Positions 42,305 to 51,769 of a stretch of DNA of 64,000 bases are shown piece after piece; position 1 is the first letter of the stretch, and every line of letters starts with the position of its first letter. Source of the stretch: Petrosia ficiformis (taxonomy: Eukaryota; Porifera; Demospongiae; Haplosclerida; Petrosiidae); NCBI GenBank assembly GCA_947044365.1, contig OX345640.1, positions 1,235,001 through 1,299,000 of the forward strand. The letters run 5' to 3'. A program made the translations under genes and the position numbers. A model generated the notes under the pieces. That model saw only the letters and a list, made by a program, of their open reading frames with translations. It was not told the DNA's origin and did not search any database.

Positions 42305-42849
42305 TGTGTGTATGTATGTATGTATGTATGTATGTATGTATGTATGTGTGTGTGTATGTATGTGTATGTATGAATGTATATATGTATGTATGTATGTATA
42401 TATGTGTGTATGTATGTATGTATGTATGTATGTACGTATGTATCTATGTATGTACATATTTATGTACGTAAGTATGTATGTATGTAAGTACATGTATGTA
42501 TGTATGTACAAATGCACGTATGTACGTAGGTATGTATATATATGTGTGTACTCAATGTATGTACCTCATCACTTGATGATTCACATGTGTGCAGACCAGC
42601 TTGTATGAGCTTTTGAACTGCAGTCTTTATATGTTCTGCTGGCTCATTAAGCTCTGAGAACCTACCTTGACGGGGCTCCTCAGTAAGCTGTAACAGCTTA
42701 GCAACCTAGAACAATCATAATTACATAATTTATCATAATATTATCATCAAAACTATTATAGAACAATTTGTATTAGGTTTTACCTTTTCTGCGATAGGTT
42801 TGAGGGCATTCTGTATCGAATGAGTTTGCACAAAAGATGACAACAACAT
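28551..42849 (-). CDS. VCL: Giant vinculin-family actin-binding adhesion protein (1741 aa)
   Basis: Twenty-nine minus-strand exons, first 42784-42849 and last 28551-28757, sum to 5226 nt with no internal stop. Vinculin links integrin or cadherin sites to F-actin. The N-terminus (FVQTHSIQNALKPIAEKV) aligns with vinculin's D1 start, and WDDSEVRRIIRTAQWSLDRL matches its talin-binding head. The tail (residues 1532-1672) is clear: AARSLQETADQF, then NLQYCAEMIPTLSTQLRIIA and VKNAQNLMQAV. The C-terminus ends with an IQWKRK segment like vinculin's final basic-aromatic motif. Human vinculin is about 1066 aa. The extra length comes from a polyproline segment (401-416), a 286-residue low-complexity exon (36765-37622, about 595-880) with IGTQ repeats, and several about 120-aa helical repeats marked by Trp at 504, 986, 1124, 1243 and 1365. 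EPPPVPCSPP precedes the tail, where vinculin's proline hinge belongs. Alpha-catenin is the alternative family, but motifs favour vinculin. Confidence 0.88.
28920..29228. mobile_element. Possible MITE (AATATCGCCCAACCCTA end), vinculin last intron
   Basis: The right end CAATATCGCCCAACCCTAG is a motif I recognise from terminal ends of non-autonomous DNA elements in animals. The left end TTAGAGTTAAGCAATAATTC is a diverged inverted version. It contains a short GTAT run on each flank. Confidence 0.5.
29254..29395. mobile_element. MITE-like element, family A, copy 2 (short)
   Basis: TAGTGTTGTTTTAGT at the left and ACTAAAACAACACTA at the right, with TTTAGTTATAGTTATAG motifs inside. Located in the vinculin-like gene between its last two exons. 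Confidence 0.75.
30315..30440. repeat. (GTAT)n / (GCAT)n microsatellite
   Basis: A TATG array with a GCAT variant core at about 30371-30391, directly abutting the acceptor of the first tail exon (30180-30314) of the vinculin-like gene. Confidence 0.85.
30751..30920. mobile_element. 170-bp inverted-repeat element in a vinculin intron
   Basis: ATGGAACCTCTTTATAAAGG at the left is exactly mirrored at the right (CCTTTATAAAGAGGTTCCAT), with the symmetry extending by AT. The interior carries more CTCTATACTAAGGA / GAATAAAGGACACCTCC copies of the same motif. Confidence 0.8.
31690..31815. repeat. Palindromic TATAGGCAATT repeat, copy 1
   Basis: AGTGATGCATATAAACATAT, followed by repeated TATAGGTA / GCCTATA motifs. 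A related sequence in opposite orientation lies at about 53565-53670, and another at about 60040-60110. Confidence 0.55.
32598..32795. mobile_element. hAT-like MITE (CAGTGGCGTAGGAAG ends)
   Basis: The left end CAGTGGCGTAGGAAG and the right end CTTCCTACGCCTATG are inverted with two mismatches. CAGTGGCG is the kind of terminus known from hAT-superfamily elements. The interior is non-coding. Confidence 0.55.
33395..33500. repeat. (TG)n / (TCTG)n microsatellite
   Basis: A GTGT run followed by CTGT units in an intron of the vinculin-like gene, between exons 33180-33363 and 33527-33699. Confidence 0.85.
34405..35050. repeat. (CTATCTAA/CTGTCTAT)n octamer-type satellite
   Basis: About 640 bp of TCTATCTAACTATCTATCTA and TCTATCTAACTG variants with higher-order duplication; the block at about 34480-34650 recurs at about 34750-34930. 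It fills the intron between exons 35055-35183 and 33870-34049 of the vinculin-like gene. Confidence 0.9.
36575..36720. repeat. Inverted repeat (TGAGCTCAT core)
   Basis: TGAAACTGAGCTCATCATAAATT is mirrored by AATTTATAATGAGCTCAATTTCA, with a GCACAATT inner pair. About 125 bp in all; probably a small MITE. Confidence 0.65.
37050..37257 (-). other. Coding tandem repeat: six SIGTQ-type units in the vinculin-like protein
   Basis: Residues about 717-784 contain six copies of (T/Y)(S/Y)IGTQ followed by F, I, V, I, M and M, spaced 9-12 residues apart, with PKTT between most. A separate FTQTP lies at about residue 834. The TQ core with a following hydrophobic or Thr resembles dynein light chain LC8 (DYNLL) anchor motifs. 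This is a pattern-based inference. Confidence 0.7.
38845..39055. repeat. Tandem duplication, about 113-bp unit, two copies
   Basis: Each unit has CCATAATACTCAATAATATA, GTACTTTGATTCC.GGTATTG and GATACTGATACTA.TAGACAG. Located in an intron of the vinculin-like gene. Confidence 0.85.
39269..39589. mobile_element. MITE-like element, family A, copy 3
   Basis: TAGTGTAGTTTTAGT at the left and ACTAAACAACACTA at the right, with multiple ACTATAACTAAAAC units. Its left edge lies 7 bp from the acceptor of vinculin exon 39136-39262, so the element supplies the sequence immediately upstream of that acceptor. Confidence 0.75.
41628..42560. repeat. Long (GTAT)n satellite filling an intron of the vinculin-like gene
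   Basis: About 930 bp of TATG/TGTG units with a higher-order block containing ATGAATGTATATATGTATGT, repeated about every 100-140 bp. It occupies nearly the whole intron between exons 42565-42705 and 41466-41621. Confidence 0.95.
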
Positions 42850-43030
42850 AACTAAAGCAATTCGAATATTCACCACACACAAAAAAATGGGCGTAGCTCG
42901 TTACATATATCTGTAGCCAGCCCCACCCAGCAAACAGGATAATTTTTTTATAAACACACAAAAAAAAAAAATCATCAAGGTTCATAATTATTTAAATGTT
43001 TAATACGTATTAAAAAAAGTATTTTGTTGA

Positions 43031-46000
43031 CTAGTCATCTAGGATTTCTAAAAGAGGTTCACGATATTCATCAAACTTTGAAGGGTCAGGGATCTCCGTG
43101 TGAGTAGGGTTCCGCATGGTACCGTAATTAATAGAATGGTTCTGAAAAGGTGCCCTCTCCCTTTGGCAAACCTTTTTCCATTTATCTTTATGCACCAGGT
43201 ATGAATGATAAAGTAGGATTCCCATAAACACAAGAAAAGCTGAGCTAATGAGAACTACACTGGTTATAGAAAGGGTGCTTTCTTGTTTTTGTGTGAACAC
43301 AGCCACAAAGGCAATCAAGCAGAAATTTAACATAAAGAAAAGGTCAAGGCATTCTACAGCAAAGTTCTTAAAAGGTTTTATGAGAGCTTGTAACACAAGG
43401 AAGGCATTTACCAAAACAAACTGTATTCCAATATTCAATACGACATCAGATCCACGTGATAATGCTTGTATACTGAACATCACTACTAGGAGGCAAAGAC
43501 GTGCTCCAAACCAAAACCTCCATTTGTGTTTGAATGGTGCAAATATAGCATCTGTTAAAGGCATGTAACGACCTACAAATCTATATCGATTCAGGAAAGG
43601 AGCTAGAGTGGTAATCAGCGTGTAAGGTAGAATGAAAAGGAAGAGCATAGCCAATGAAAGGACGAGAGGAATAACATGAAGGCCTTTACCAAATTCCATG
43701 TGGCCTGCAAAGAACCAAACGGTGTATATGTCATCCTCTGTTTTAACACTGGAGAATGTGAGTGTATTGCAGATAGTTGCCAAAATCTTGGAATATGAAA
43801 GATGAACTAGTGTAATTAAAACAGCTACTGAGTGAGGCCCTGTCATCTTGGCTAGTTTACTAGAATAACGACTAAGATATATAATTACAATAACAATACT
43901 CCATATGTATATAGGAAATACAAACTGCAGACATCTTGACACTAGTTCATCCATTCCATCATAGAAACAGAGAGGAAAGCCAAGTTCAAGATTAATAAGT
44001 GCAATAAATATTGCCAAAAAGGAGGAAGATGGCTGGTTGTCAAGTAGGTAACCATTAGTAAAACCAAGACCCAGAATATTTGCATAGAATATTAGACCAT
44101 TGATGGTTCCAAATCTAACAGTCAGTTGAAGTGCAAACAGTAGTATTACTAGAACCACTCCAGCAACTGCATAAAGTAATATTGTGGCTAAGTAAGCATT
44201 TGAACAATTTTGACATTTGGCCGACCCAAAAACAACACTCATGCCAGCATGGCATTGACCACACAAAGTCCCTTTTCTACTTCCAAAACATATCGTAAAG
44301 GGATCAGAAAGATTCACACTAGTCACTTCACTAAAGCAGTAAGCAGAAGGACATTGAGATGAGTAGCCATATATGGAAACATCATCACCTTCAAAATGTG
44401 TTATTCCAATCCATGCTTTAGGAGGACGATAGACTGATCCATTCTGTATTTCACACTGTAGACCTAACTCATTGAACATCTTCAAACAAGAACATGTTTT
44501 ATTCACTGGATAGAACCCTTTAGGACATGCAACTAGAGTCAAGTTTATATGAGAGCGAGGAGTTCTGGTATAGGGAGCAAGTACTAAGAGTACATCACTT
44601 ACTGGATATGGCATTTGTGTACTTTCATGTAATATAGTGTAATTCAATGAAGAACAGGTATCTGGCTGAATTTGATCTATCCACTGCAATGTTGGTAGAC
44701 TAATACTAAGCGACTTGTGTGTATTTCGAAACTGAGCAGTGACTAAGGCATATACTGAAGTCTCAAAACCAATATCTAAAGCTGTGATATGCACTTCAAC
44801 TATTTGTCCTGGATGAACTGTTCGATCAATGGAATAACTTGTGCAGTTAGGAGGAAATATTTTAGGATCACAAAAGCACACAGAATTAGCTACTGAAGAT
44901 ATTTCATGAACGTCATTAGAAGCAGTTCCGAATGAACTTATGAACAGATCATTCAAAGTGACATCATTTGAAATATTAAAACTAGTAAGAATACAGTGAT
45001 ATATTGGATCCCCATAGATAGTGCTACCTGCAAGCTCTGCAAAATTTGACTTACTTGTCAAATTGATATTCATTGAAGTATAGTTGGTACTATCGTAATA
45101 ATGCTGAGGCAGATACTGAATAACGCAATCTGGGGAGAAGTTGTCTATAGCATATATACCAGCACCAAATAAAGCTCTGTTATATGCTAATTTCAAATTC
45201 ATAGGTTCAACAAAATATAAAGCAGAGCCACCTAAAACTTGTATTGCTCCAAATGTCTCTGCTTGATTGTTACTAATCACTATTTCACCATGAAGATAAA
45301 TGTTGCTGTTTTGTGCGAATATCACAGAAATGCCTTGATTTCTTGTAAAGTTACCATCAATTATTGAAACGCCAGCTTTTACAAAAGCCAAAACTCCCAT
45401 ATTATTGCATAGCCAAATACTGTTCTCCACAAGACATTGAAAATTGCTAGCTTGTGTGGCCTGGAGTACTACATTCAGTGATCGATAAGGAGGGGAGCCT
45501 TCTAATGAAGCGACATAAAGCCCCATGCCAACTCCTCTGTTTGGATTGCTTATAATACCAACAAAAGTGGTAATATTGAACACAATTTCATAATTCACAA
45601 TATTCTGTCCCATTTGTTTAACTACAACTTGAGTAAAGTTTCCAAAAGAGTTAGCGCAAAAAGATTGTCCTCCATAACTTCCAAGCTCTGAAGTAAATGG
45701 ATGTGCATACAAAGAATTTTCTTTATTAAGCTCAATGAATACAAAGTATATAGTTAGCGACTGTCCAAGTTGGTTCCAGTGAGTGCTGTTGTCAATGACA
45801 CATCTAGATCCACTTCTGATAATACTGCTCCTCGTGTGTACACTGGACTGCAATACATCAATGTACAGTATAAACATATTCCCTGCTTGCATGCCTGTGT
45901 TGTTTTCAAGATGTAAATGTTCAAAATTAACTTCAACTTTAGAACCTTCTCTCTCAGCTATAATGATAGTTAAGCCAGCTGCCCCCACTATAGGCCATGG

Positions 46001-46819
46001 TTGATTATAGTAATCTCCATTTATTAAGTCGTGTAAAACAAACAATAACCCACCATTATAATTGTTAGTGTAACAATTTTCGATTAAAATGTGTTTGAAA
46101 TTCACACTAACCCCATCATCCATTGAATAGTTTTTTGGATTATACAAGATTAACATTCCACTGCCTGACAAAAATGATGGGAGACAATATTCTGGTACTT
46201 CTTCAGCAGACATATTAAAGTAAGCTGTTGTTTGTGCACTGACAAACGAAAAGGTAATATTGCCAGGTGAATCCATTAGGATTAATCCAAATCCTAAATG
46301 CTGTTTAACATGAACAGATGTTAACACCAAACCAGCACAGTGATAAAATACCAAAGCAGCTGGTTGACACCCACCGAAATAGAAGTATTCTGTCATTTTT
46401 ACCGACGATTCATTTAAAAACTGGACTAACGGGTTTGTCAAGATGCCACCACATCCAGTAAAATTAATACTAGAAACAGTAAGTTGGGAAACATTATAGA
46501 AAACAAATCCACGTCTTGTTAGAGAATAATCCCCAACACATTTCACCAGTGATCCGTGTTGTGGATTGTCTGATTGTATAGTGATATTGGAGACGTTACT
46601 AGTGAGGCATACACTGCCCATTTCATCAGTCATATAAAATGGCCGTATAAAATGAGTAATATTAAATTGTAGACTTAACACTGTACCAGATTTAATGGTA
46701 CTGTTACATAAATAGTAATCCAGTGTACGATTGTGTGTGTCTGGTAGAGTAATGACAGTCTCATCACTTCTTTTATGAAGAAGAGTCAGAGTAATGAAAA
46801 AGAGTAAGTAGCTCTGCAT
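43031..46819 (-). CDS. Large beta-helix / multi-pass membrane receptor-like protein (1262 aa, single coding exon)
   Basis: Uninterrupted reading frame. Residues 1-15 are a signal peptide (SYLLFFITLTLL). Residues about 30-650 are an N-glycosylation-rich extracellular region with repeated short strands and Gly/Asn turns, typical of right-handed beta-helix (pectate-lyase-like) domains. About 760-870 is Cys-rich: CPKGFYPVNKTCSC, then CGQCHAGMSVVFG and CQNCS, like GCC2/GCC3 or EGF-like modules. From 876 to 1206 there are about nine or ten hydrophobic helices, with CFYDGMDELVSRC (951-963) and PLTDAIFAPFKHKWRFWFG (1087-1105) between them. This architecture is known to me from large expanded families in sponges and cnidarians with no assigned function. 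The C-terminus is short, cytoplasmic and charged. The start ATG directly follows a TTATAG acceptor, implying a 5' UTR intron of about 49 bp. Truncated paralogues lie at 55742-56265 and 63483-64000. Confidence 0.85.
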   Translation of the reverse strand: MQSYLLFFITLTLLHKRSDETVITLPDTHNRTLDYYLCNSTIKSGTVLSLQFNITHFIRPFYMTDEMGSVCLTSNVSNITIQSDNPQHGSLVKCVGDYSLTRRGFVFYNVSQLTVSSINFTGCGGILTNPLVQFLNESSVKMTEYFYFGGCQPAALVFYHCAGLVLTSVHVKQHLGFGLILMDSPGNITFSFVSAQTTAYFNMSAEEVPEYCLPSFLSGSGMLILYNPKNYSMDDGVSVNFKHILIENCYTNNYNGGLLFVLHDLINGDYYNQPWPIVGAAGLTIIIAEREGSKVEVNFEHLHLENNTGMQAGNMFILYIDVLQSSVHTRSSIIRSGSRCVIDNSTHWNQLGQSLTIYFVFIELNKENSLYAHPFTSELGSYGGQSFCANSFGNFTQVVVKQMGQNIVNYEIVFNITTFVGIISNPNRGVGMGLYVASLEGSPPYRSLNVVLQATQASNFQCLVENSIWLCNNMGVLAFVKAGVSIIDGNFTRNQGISVIFAQNSNIYLHGEIVISNNQAETFGAIQVLGGSALYFVEPMNLKLAYNRALFGAGIYAIDNFSPDCVIQYLPQHYYDSTNYTSMNINLTSKSNFAELAGSTIYGDPIYHCILTSFNISNDVTLNDLFISSFGTASNDVHEISSVANSVCFCDPKIFPPNCTSYSIDRTVHPGQIVEVHITALDIGFETSVYALVTAQFRNTHKSLSISLPTLQWIDQIQPDTCSSLNYTILHESTQMPYPVSDVLLVLAPYTRTPRSHINLTLVACPKGFYPVNKTCSCLKMFNELGLQCEIQNGSVYRPPKAWIGITHFEGDDVSIYGYSSQCPSAYCFSEVTSVNLSDPFTICFGSRKGTLCGQCHAGMSVVFGSAKCQNCSNAYLATILLYAVAGVVLVILLFALQLTVRFGTINGLIFYANILGLGFTNGYLLDNQPSSSFLAIFIALINLELGFPLCFYDGMDELVSRCLQFVFPIYIWSIVIVIIYLSRYSSKLAKMTGPHSVAVLITLVHLSYSKILATICNTLTFSSVKTEDDIYTVWFFAGHMEFGKGLHVIPLVLSLAMLFLFILPYTLITTLAPFLNRYRFVGRYMPLTDAIFAPFKHKWRFWFGARLCLLVVMFSIQALSRGSDVVLNIGIQFVLVNAFLVLQALIKPFKNFAVECLDLFFMLNFCLIAFVAVFTQKQESTLSITSVVLISSAFLVFMGILLYHSYLVHKDKWKKVCQRERAPFQNHSINYGTMRNPTHTEIPDPSKFDEYREPLLEILDD

Positions 46820-47564
46820 CTATAAGAGATTCAGTTAATTGATACAATTTTAAAATGTTAAAATTTACCTTTCAATACAAATTTCTCACAATCAAAGCAA
46901 ATGATGTAACAGTTACAGCCACACCTTCATCAATTATAACTCATGATTTTTTTATTTTGACTTGGCAAATATGTTGCACTGGAAGCAGAAATATTCTGCA
47001 ACAATCATTGTTGTTATTGCAATAGAAATGCATTTTTGTCAATGCCAAAGAAAGTTATGGCATCGTGGCATTGACTTGATCCACAAAATTCTATTTCTTG
47101 CATTTGTCTGTTATTGATTTAGTTATTTATACAGTTTTGAATGCATGTGTGATTGACATACTTAGCCAGTAAGTTTAATCATAAAGTCCCTGCACACTCC
47201 ACATGTTGTGATGCAGTAAATAAGACTTATCAATTTAATTAGCCTAAAGTCATGTATAACTAAACATTAGACACACACACACACAACTGGCCATGATTGT
47301 GTTCACTTGTTTATATATTATTAGCTATTTGTGGTGTGTGTGTGATTACGTATGTATAGAGGCTAGCCTGTAATAGTATAAGAGTCACATGTGGATTTGC
47401 CACATAGGAGTACCATTACCTTTAACATTTATGAATTTTAAATCATGAAAAAAAAACAGATATAGCATAAATAAAAAATTGCCTATAGCTAAATACATAC
47501 TCTTAAAAAATGGCTTAAATCAACACAGTTTTACAACTTATTAGCAGCTTTACTTATCAACTGG
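46820..47564. other. Spacer between the receptor-like gene and vWFA copy 1; duplicated at 56266-57106
   Basis: It starts with a probable 5' UTR intron of the receptor-like gene (46820 to about 46868, donor GTAAAT, acceptor CTTATAG at the ATG). The rest is AT-rich with a GCAGAAATATTCTGC palindrome near 46985. It is closely matched along its length by 56266-57106, so it belongs to the duplicated unit. Confidence 0.6.
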
Positions 47565-48633
47565 CTAATTTCCTAGGCTTCCGTCTGAATTTGCACAACT
47601 ATAGTCATCACTATTAACAATAAGCCTTTGGATAATATTCTCTATGGCAGCTTCAAAGTCATCAAAATCGTCGAATCTGAAGGTAGAAAAAATGTCAGAT
47701 GACTGTGCAATACAGTCAATTTCAGCTTGGTCGGCATAGCCACCAATTCCAATGGCATATGTGTTAACTCCATTAAGATGATTATGTAGACACTGCACCT
47801 CATCACAGACTTGGAGCGTTGGATCATTTGAGTTTCCATCGGTAATGTACACAACATCAGTACAGTTAGCAAATGGATGCATTCCACAACCTGGTGTAAG
47901 CAACTCATCACATGCACACCTAGTAGCTCCACCTGTGTACGTTGCACCACCACGATAAGGGATATTTCGTATGGCTTGAGCAGTCTCGAATCGTCCATTA
48001 GCATCAGTACCAAAACAATCAAAGCAAAACTCCAGGTTGAACTGATGATCAAAAGTCATCACTGCAATTCTTGGAGGGCTACAGAAAAGTGCAACAAGAT
48101 TGCTAATAGCTGTTGTGACCTGTGTAAATGCAGCTGATCCAATGCTTCCAGAGATATCGAGGAGAAAAAGTATGTGCTGTTCGCCATTTGGTTGGCAAAG
48201 TGCACGACGAAATCGTGCACCATGTTCCTTTCTGTCATAAGAAATAGGATTTTCAGGTAGACGTGCTGGTTCTTTTATCTCAGAGCTCAAGGATCTTTTA
48301 GCAGGCCGAAATTCTCTATGTATTGAGCGTTTACCTGCAGAACAGATCATTTATAATATTTATATTATTATGAATGTTATTAATAACTTACCTGTATTAT
48401 AAGGAGCATCTGTACATATTAGTCCAGTTTGACCAGTTCCTCCAGGACAACGATTAAGAGTTGCCTGACGCTGAACAAGGTGTGGTTTTAAAGTAGATAT
48501 TGTAGCAGCCTCAGTGGTTGGAGGCTCAGTTGTAGTAATAATAGGGCCTTTACCTCTGTTACCTAGACCCAAAGCAGCAATCAGCATATCTTCCTGATCA
48601 GGCAAACCTGTATAGATGAACATGTAATTTATT

Positions 48634-48664
<31 letters not shown>

Positions 48665-48979
48665 AGTATATAATTGTAATTATATCGAAGATAATGGTAT
48701 TAAAAACTTACAGATCACACGAATTTCTGTTTCAGAGATGCAACCTTGACCCACAGCAGAGCGGGTGCGTGATTCACTGTAAGCTTGACCAGTGGAACAC
48801 TGAGAGGTTGGCACTTTGACAATACTATCTGAAACAAATTTCCACTCAGACCATTGAGAGTAGCTGCAGTCACAGTGAGTGAACCATTGAGGGTAGATGT
48901 TTCGTAGTAGAGAATCACAATTGAGTTGACTAATGGCCATCCCACAACAGCCTAACAGAAGAGTTAGCCTCAAGAACAT
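47565..48979 (-). CDS. Secreted TSP1-vWFA protein, copy 1 (417 aa)
   Basis: Three minus-strand exons, 48712-48979, 48392-48607 and 47565-48334, sum to 1254 nt. The order is: signal peptide (FLRLTLLLGCCGMAIS); a thrombospondin type-1-like module (YSQWSEWKF, Cys pairs, ESRTRSAVG) at about residues 35-90; a Thr/Pro-rich linker; a Cys-containing segment (CPGGTGQTGLIC); a basic stretch (RPAKRS) that could be a proprotein-convertase site; then a von Willebrand A domain at about 213-400. The MIDAS metal site is complete: DISGS at 221-225, TYTGGATRC, and ITDG with Asp 327. It probably acts extracellularly in adhesion or matrix binding, like small matrilin-type proteins. It is transcribed co-directionally with the receptor-like gene 0.75 kb downstream. 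A near-identical paralogue is at 57107-58519. Confidence 0.88.
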
Positions 48980-49371
48980 AATGGAATATTATATTAATAA
49001 TGATATGCCACAACTTGAATAATCTGTGAATAGTTAAATGTGTCAATTTATACTCACTGCATGATTATGACCACAGTTTATTGGAATGATCTTAACATCC
49101 TCTCTCATTTCCTTGAAGACTAGTATCTCCGGCATTTCTATTGAGAACTAGAGCTCATATAACTGATCTTACACCATTAGTATATATATACGTACATGTG
49201 TGACCTGATGGCAATACAAACATCACTAGCTGTTATATTATACTCATTAAATGTTCACCACTTGAGCATTTACTTTACAACTTCAGCAAAGTGTCTCAAA
49301 TTTACATAACACATGTACACAAGTGTAATCAGTGACAAACAGGTGTCACTATATTATACTCTAGTGTTGTT

Positions 49372-49480
49372 TTAGTTTGACAATAATGACCAATTTTAGT
49401 TATAGTTATAGTATGTCTAGTTTATCACAATTTTAGTTACAGTTATAGTTAAATAAAAGTGCGCATTATTGGCTAAATAA
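49372..49480. mobile_element. MITE-like element, family A, copy 4 (truncated)
   Basis: Starts with TAGTGTTGTTTTAGTTTGAC, like the copy at 58887, but lacks the right terminal repeat. The flanking GTGTCACTATATTATACTC is the same at both sites, so the insertion predates the local duplication. Confidence 0.7.
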
Positions 49481-49564
49481 CCAAACAATCTGTATATTTA
49501 CATGGATAGTGCCCTGAAGAGCTCACCCACACCCACTTACAACTACACAGTACAGCTACAGCGC

Positions 49565-50357
49565 ATGGGTAGGTTCATCAAACTTTACTGCTGTTTACTT
49601 CTTCCTCTAATTCAAGTTTCTAATGGTGTGAATCTTTGTGGATCATTGTCTAGTTGGCCTGTACCTGAATCACCAAAAGACACCACTCTAAAACAAGTTA
49701 TTTCAGTGATACGGTTTGTAAATTTAATAAATGATGTGATAGTAATTATGTGTATAATTATATATGTATATATATATATATATAATTATGAATGAGGTTT
49801 ATAATCACAGAGCCAAAGGGCAATGATTATAAGCCTGATATTGCATTATTGGGCATGACATAACTAAGTCGTGTTTATACAACTTAATGAAGCCACAAAC
49901 CACACAGCGCACATATCAAACAAGGGTGCACTGTCCATCCAAAGCTTTGAAGGATGGCTTTATCATAACATATATATATTATGTATGTCATAATGAAGCC
50001 ACCCTTCAAAGCTTCCGACGGATGGTGCCATAAATACAGTTCATGCACTGTGGTTTATTACCTCCTCTGTGTGGTTTGTGGCTTTGTTATACTAAATAAC
50101 GAAATATATTAGTTATGTCATGGCCACTTGTGTAATATCAAGCTTATAATCATTTAGCCCTTTGGCTTGGTGATTATAAACCTGATATAGCACTTGTGGC
50201 ATGACATAACCTATACATATAAACAATAGTACATGCATATACCTTTCTTTATGGTAGACATGGTGATTGTAACGGTAGCTCGTGTTGGTCAGGAGATGGT
50301 GCAGTTTGGTATTGTAACTTCACTCATGCGGAAATTCCTACCTACTGGCCTACATAA
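49565..50357 (+). pseudogene. Histidine-acid-phosphatase-like gene fragment, copy 1
   Basis: Exon 49565-49713 encodes a signal peptide (FIKLYCCLLLPLIQVSNG) and TLKQVISVIR. A GTTTGT donor joins in phase to 50258, giving IRHGDCNGSSCWSGDG and NCNF/YCNF-type sequence, ending at TAA 50355-50357. KQV..V.RHGD matches the N-terminal active-site motif of histidine acid phosphatases, but the second Arg and Pro of RHGxRxP are missing. The copy at 60349 reads CAA where this copy has TAA, so the stop looks like a nonsense change. The homologous downstream exon at about 50467 is also cut off after GGNVLL. The result is an 82-aa product, probably non-functional. Alternatively it could be a short secreted Cys-containing protein. 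Confidence 0.55.
49795..50215. repeat. Nested palindromic repeats (TTATAATCA and GCTTTGAAGG types)
   Basis: GAGGTTTATAATCAC / GTGATTATAAACCTGATA pairs flank CATGACATAAC motifs. Inside, CAAAGCTTTGAAGGATGGCT is mirrored by GCCACCCTTCAAAGCTTCCG around a TATATATATT centre, and AAACCACACAG / CTGTGTGGTTTG pair across the block. The inner pair matches the array at 59380-59600. Confidence 0.7.
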
Positions 50358-51439
50358 TATAGAGACAAACCAGTCCCTATGCTATTTGAGAAAAGTACGT
50401 ATGTAAATGTTTTTTAACGAGCTGAAATGTAATGTAATTTTACCAACAAACAAATATATTAGTTTTAGGTGAGTGTCGGAGGTAATGTTCTTTTAGATAT
50501 TTTCATAATCATCTTAAATGACTGCTGAAGACACAACAATATGATAAATGTCATACCTTTTGTTTATTTATGTATAATCATTTATTGTTCCTAATCATGG
50601 TTGTTGTTATTTATGGCACATAGATTCTCTCATGCTGAAGTGCTTCAAAGTTCAGAATAATGATAATTTTATTCACACTAAAGCAATGATGGTCTCAAAG
50701 TATAGTACTATTGAACAGAGTTTAAAGCTCAATCTTGACATGCTTTATTTAAACTTACTGTGTAGAGCAAGTTGGTAAACCAAGTTTCATATTCTAGTTT
50801 TGACAGTATATATGAATACCTGTATAATGTAGACATGAGGTCAATTATAATGCAATGTAATATATTACTATTACTAATACATTAAAAATCAGTATATTAT
50901 CCAAAGTCAGTGTAATATATTATTATTACTATTACCTTAAAATATCAGTGTATTACTATTACTATTACTGCCAAAGTCAGTGTTACTGTTATGGATTACT
51001 ATAGCATTGATGTTTCTTTGAATTTCTATCATGTTTTACACTGCATTTAATGTTCACAAGTTCAAAAAGAGAATTAATAAATCTATACCTTTCCAGCCAA
51101 AAATATTTCCCTCCAATACTAAAACATCTATCTACTGGCCCATGTAATCTTTACTAATACTATTATCTATTACTATTACCCCATATCGGGTATAATGATG
51201 AGAGTTATTTAGAGTTGTTTATAAGTTACCAAGCCTATCAGTAGCTACACAATTAGGAACACAATTATAAATATGTAAACATTTGACAAAATTTATATTT
51301 TCCAAGTAAGTGATTTCATCATCCATGCATGCATGGTTACATTACTAGTTGCCAATTGTCAGCATACATGTCCACAGACAGTCAGCAGTTCACTGTGGTG
51401 ATATATATACATGTAACTGTATTTATTCATGTAAATCCT

Positions 51440-51640
51440 AGAACACCAGTGTAACACGGTAATCCTAAGATGTTACAGTGTATAATGGGTACTCACCCTC
51501 TCTATCAGACTATCCCAGAACACAAGTGTAATACTGGATATCCCAGGATGTTACAGTGTATAATGGCTACTCACCCTGTCATTCGGAATATCTCAGAATA
51601 TCAGTGTAATACTGGTTATCCCAGGATACTGGGTATAAGA
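51440..51640. repeat. Minisatellite (ATCCCAGGATGTTACAGTGT unit), paralogous to 61085-61265
   Basis: Imperfect units of about 70 bp containing CAGTGTAATACTGG.TATCCCAGGAT and TATAATGG.TACTCACCCT, about three copies. Confidence 0.75.
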
Positions 51641-51769
51641 TGACAATACAAGTGATGATGATAATTAATGTTGAATAACAATCATAATTATATATATATA
51701 CCTGCTATTAATATTAGACAAGCATTGTTGCAAGAGGATAATATAGCATATTGAATACATAAAGTGATA

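Noticed and set aside
41628..42560. Regularly spaced repeats that could suggest a CRISPR-like array
   Set aside because: The units are simple GTAT satellites with no unique spacers, in an animal intron.
41397..42608. Open frames up to 340 aa rich in Met-Tyr-Val-Cys or Tyr-Ile-His-Thr
   Set aside because: Products of the GTAT satellite in a vinculin intron; only the 41466-41621 part is a real exon.
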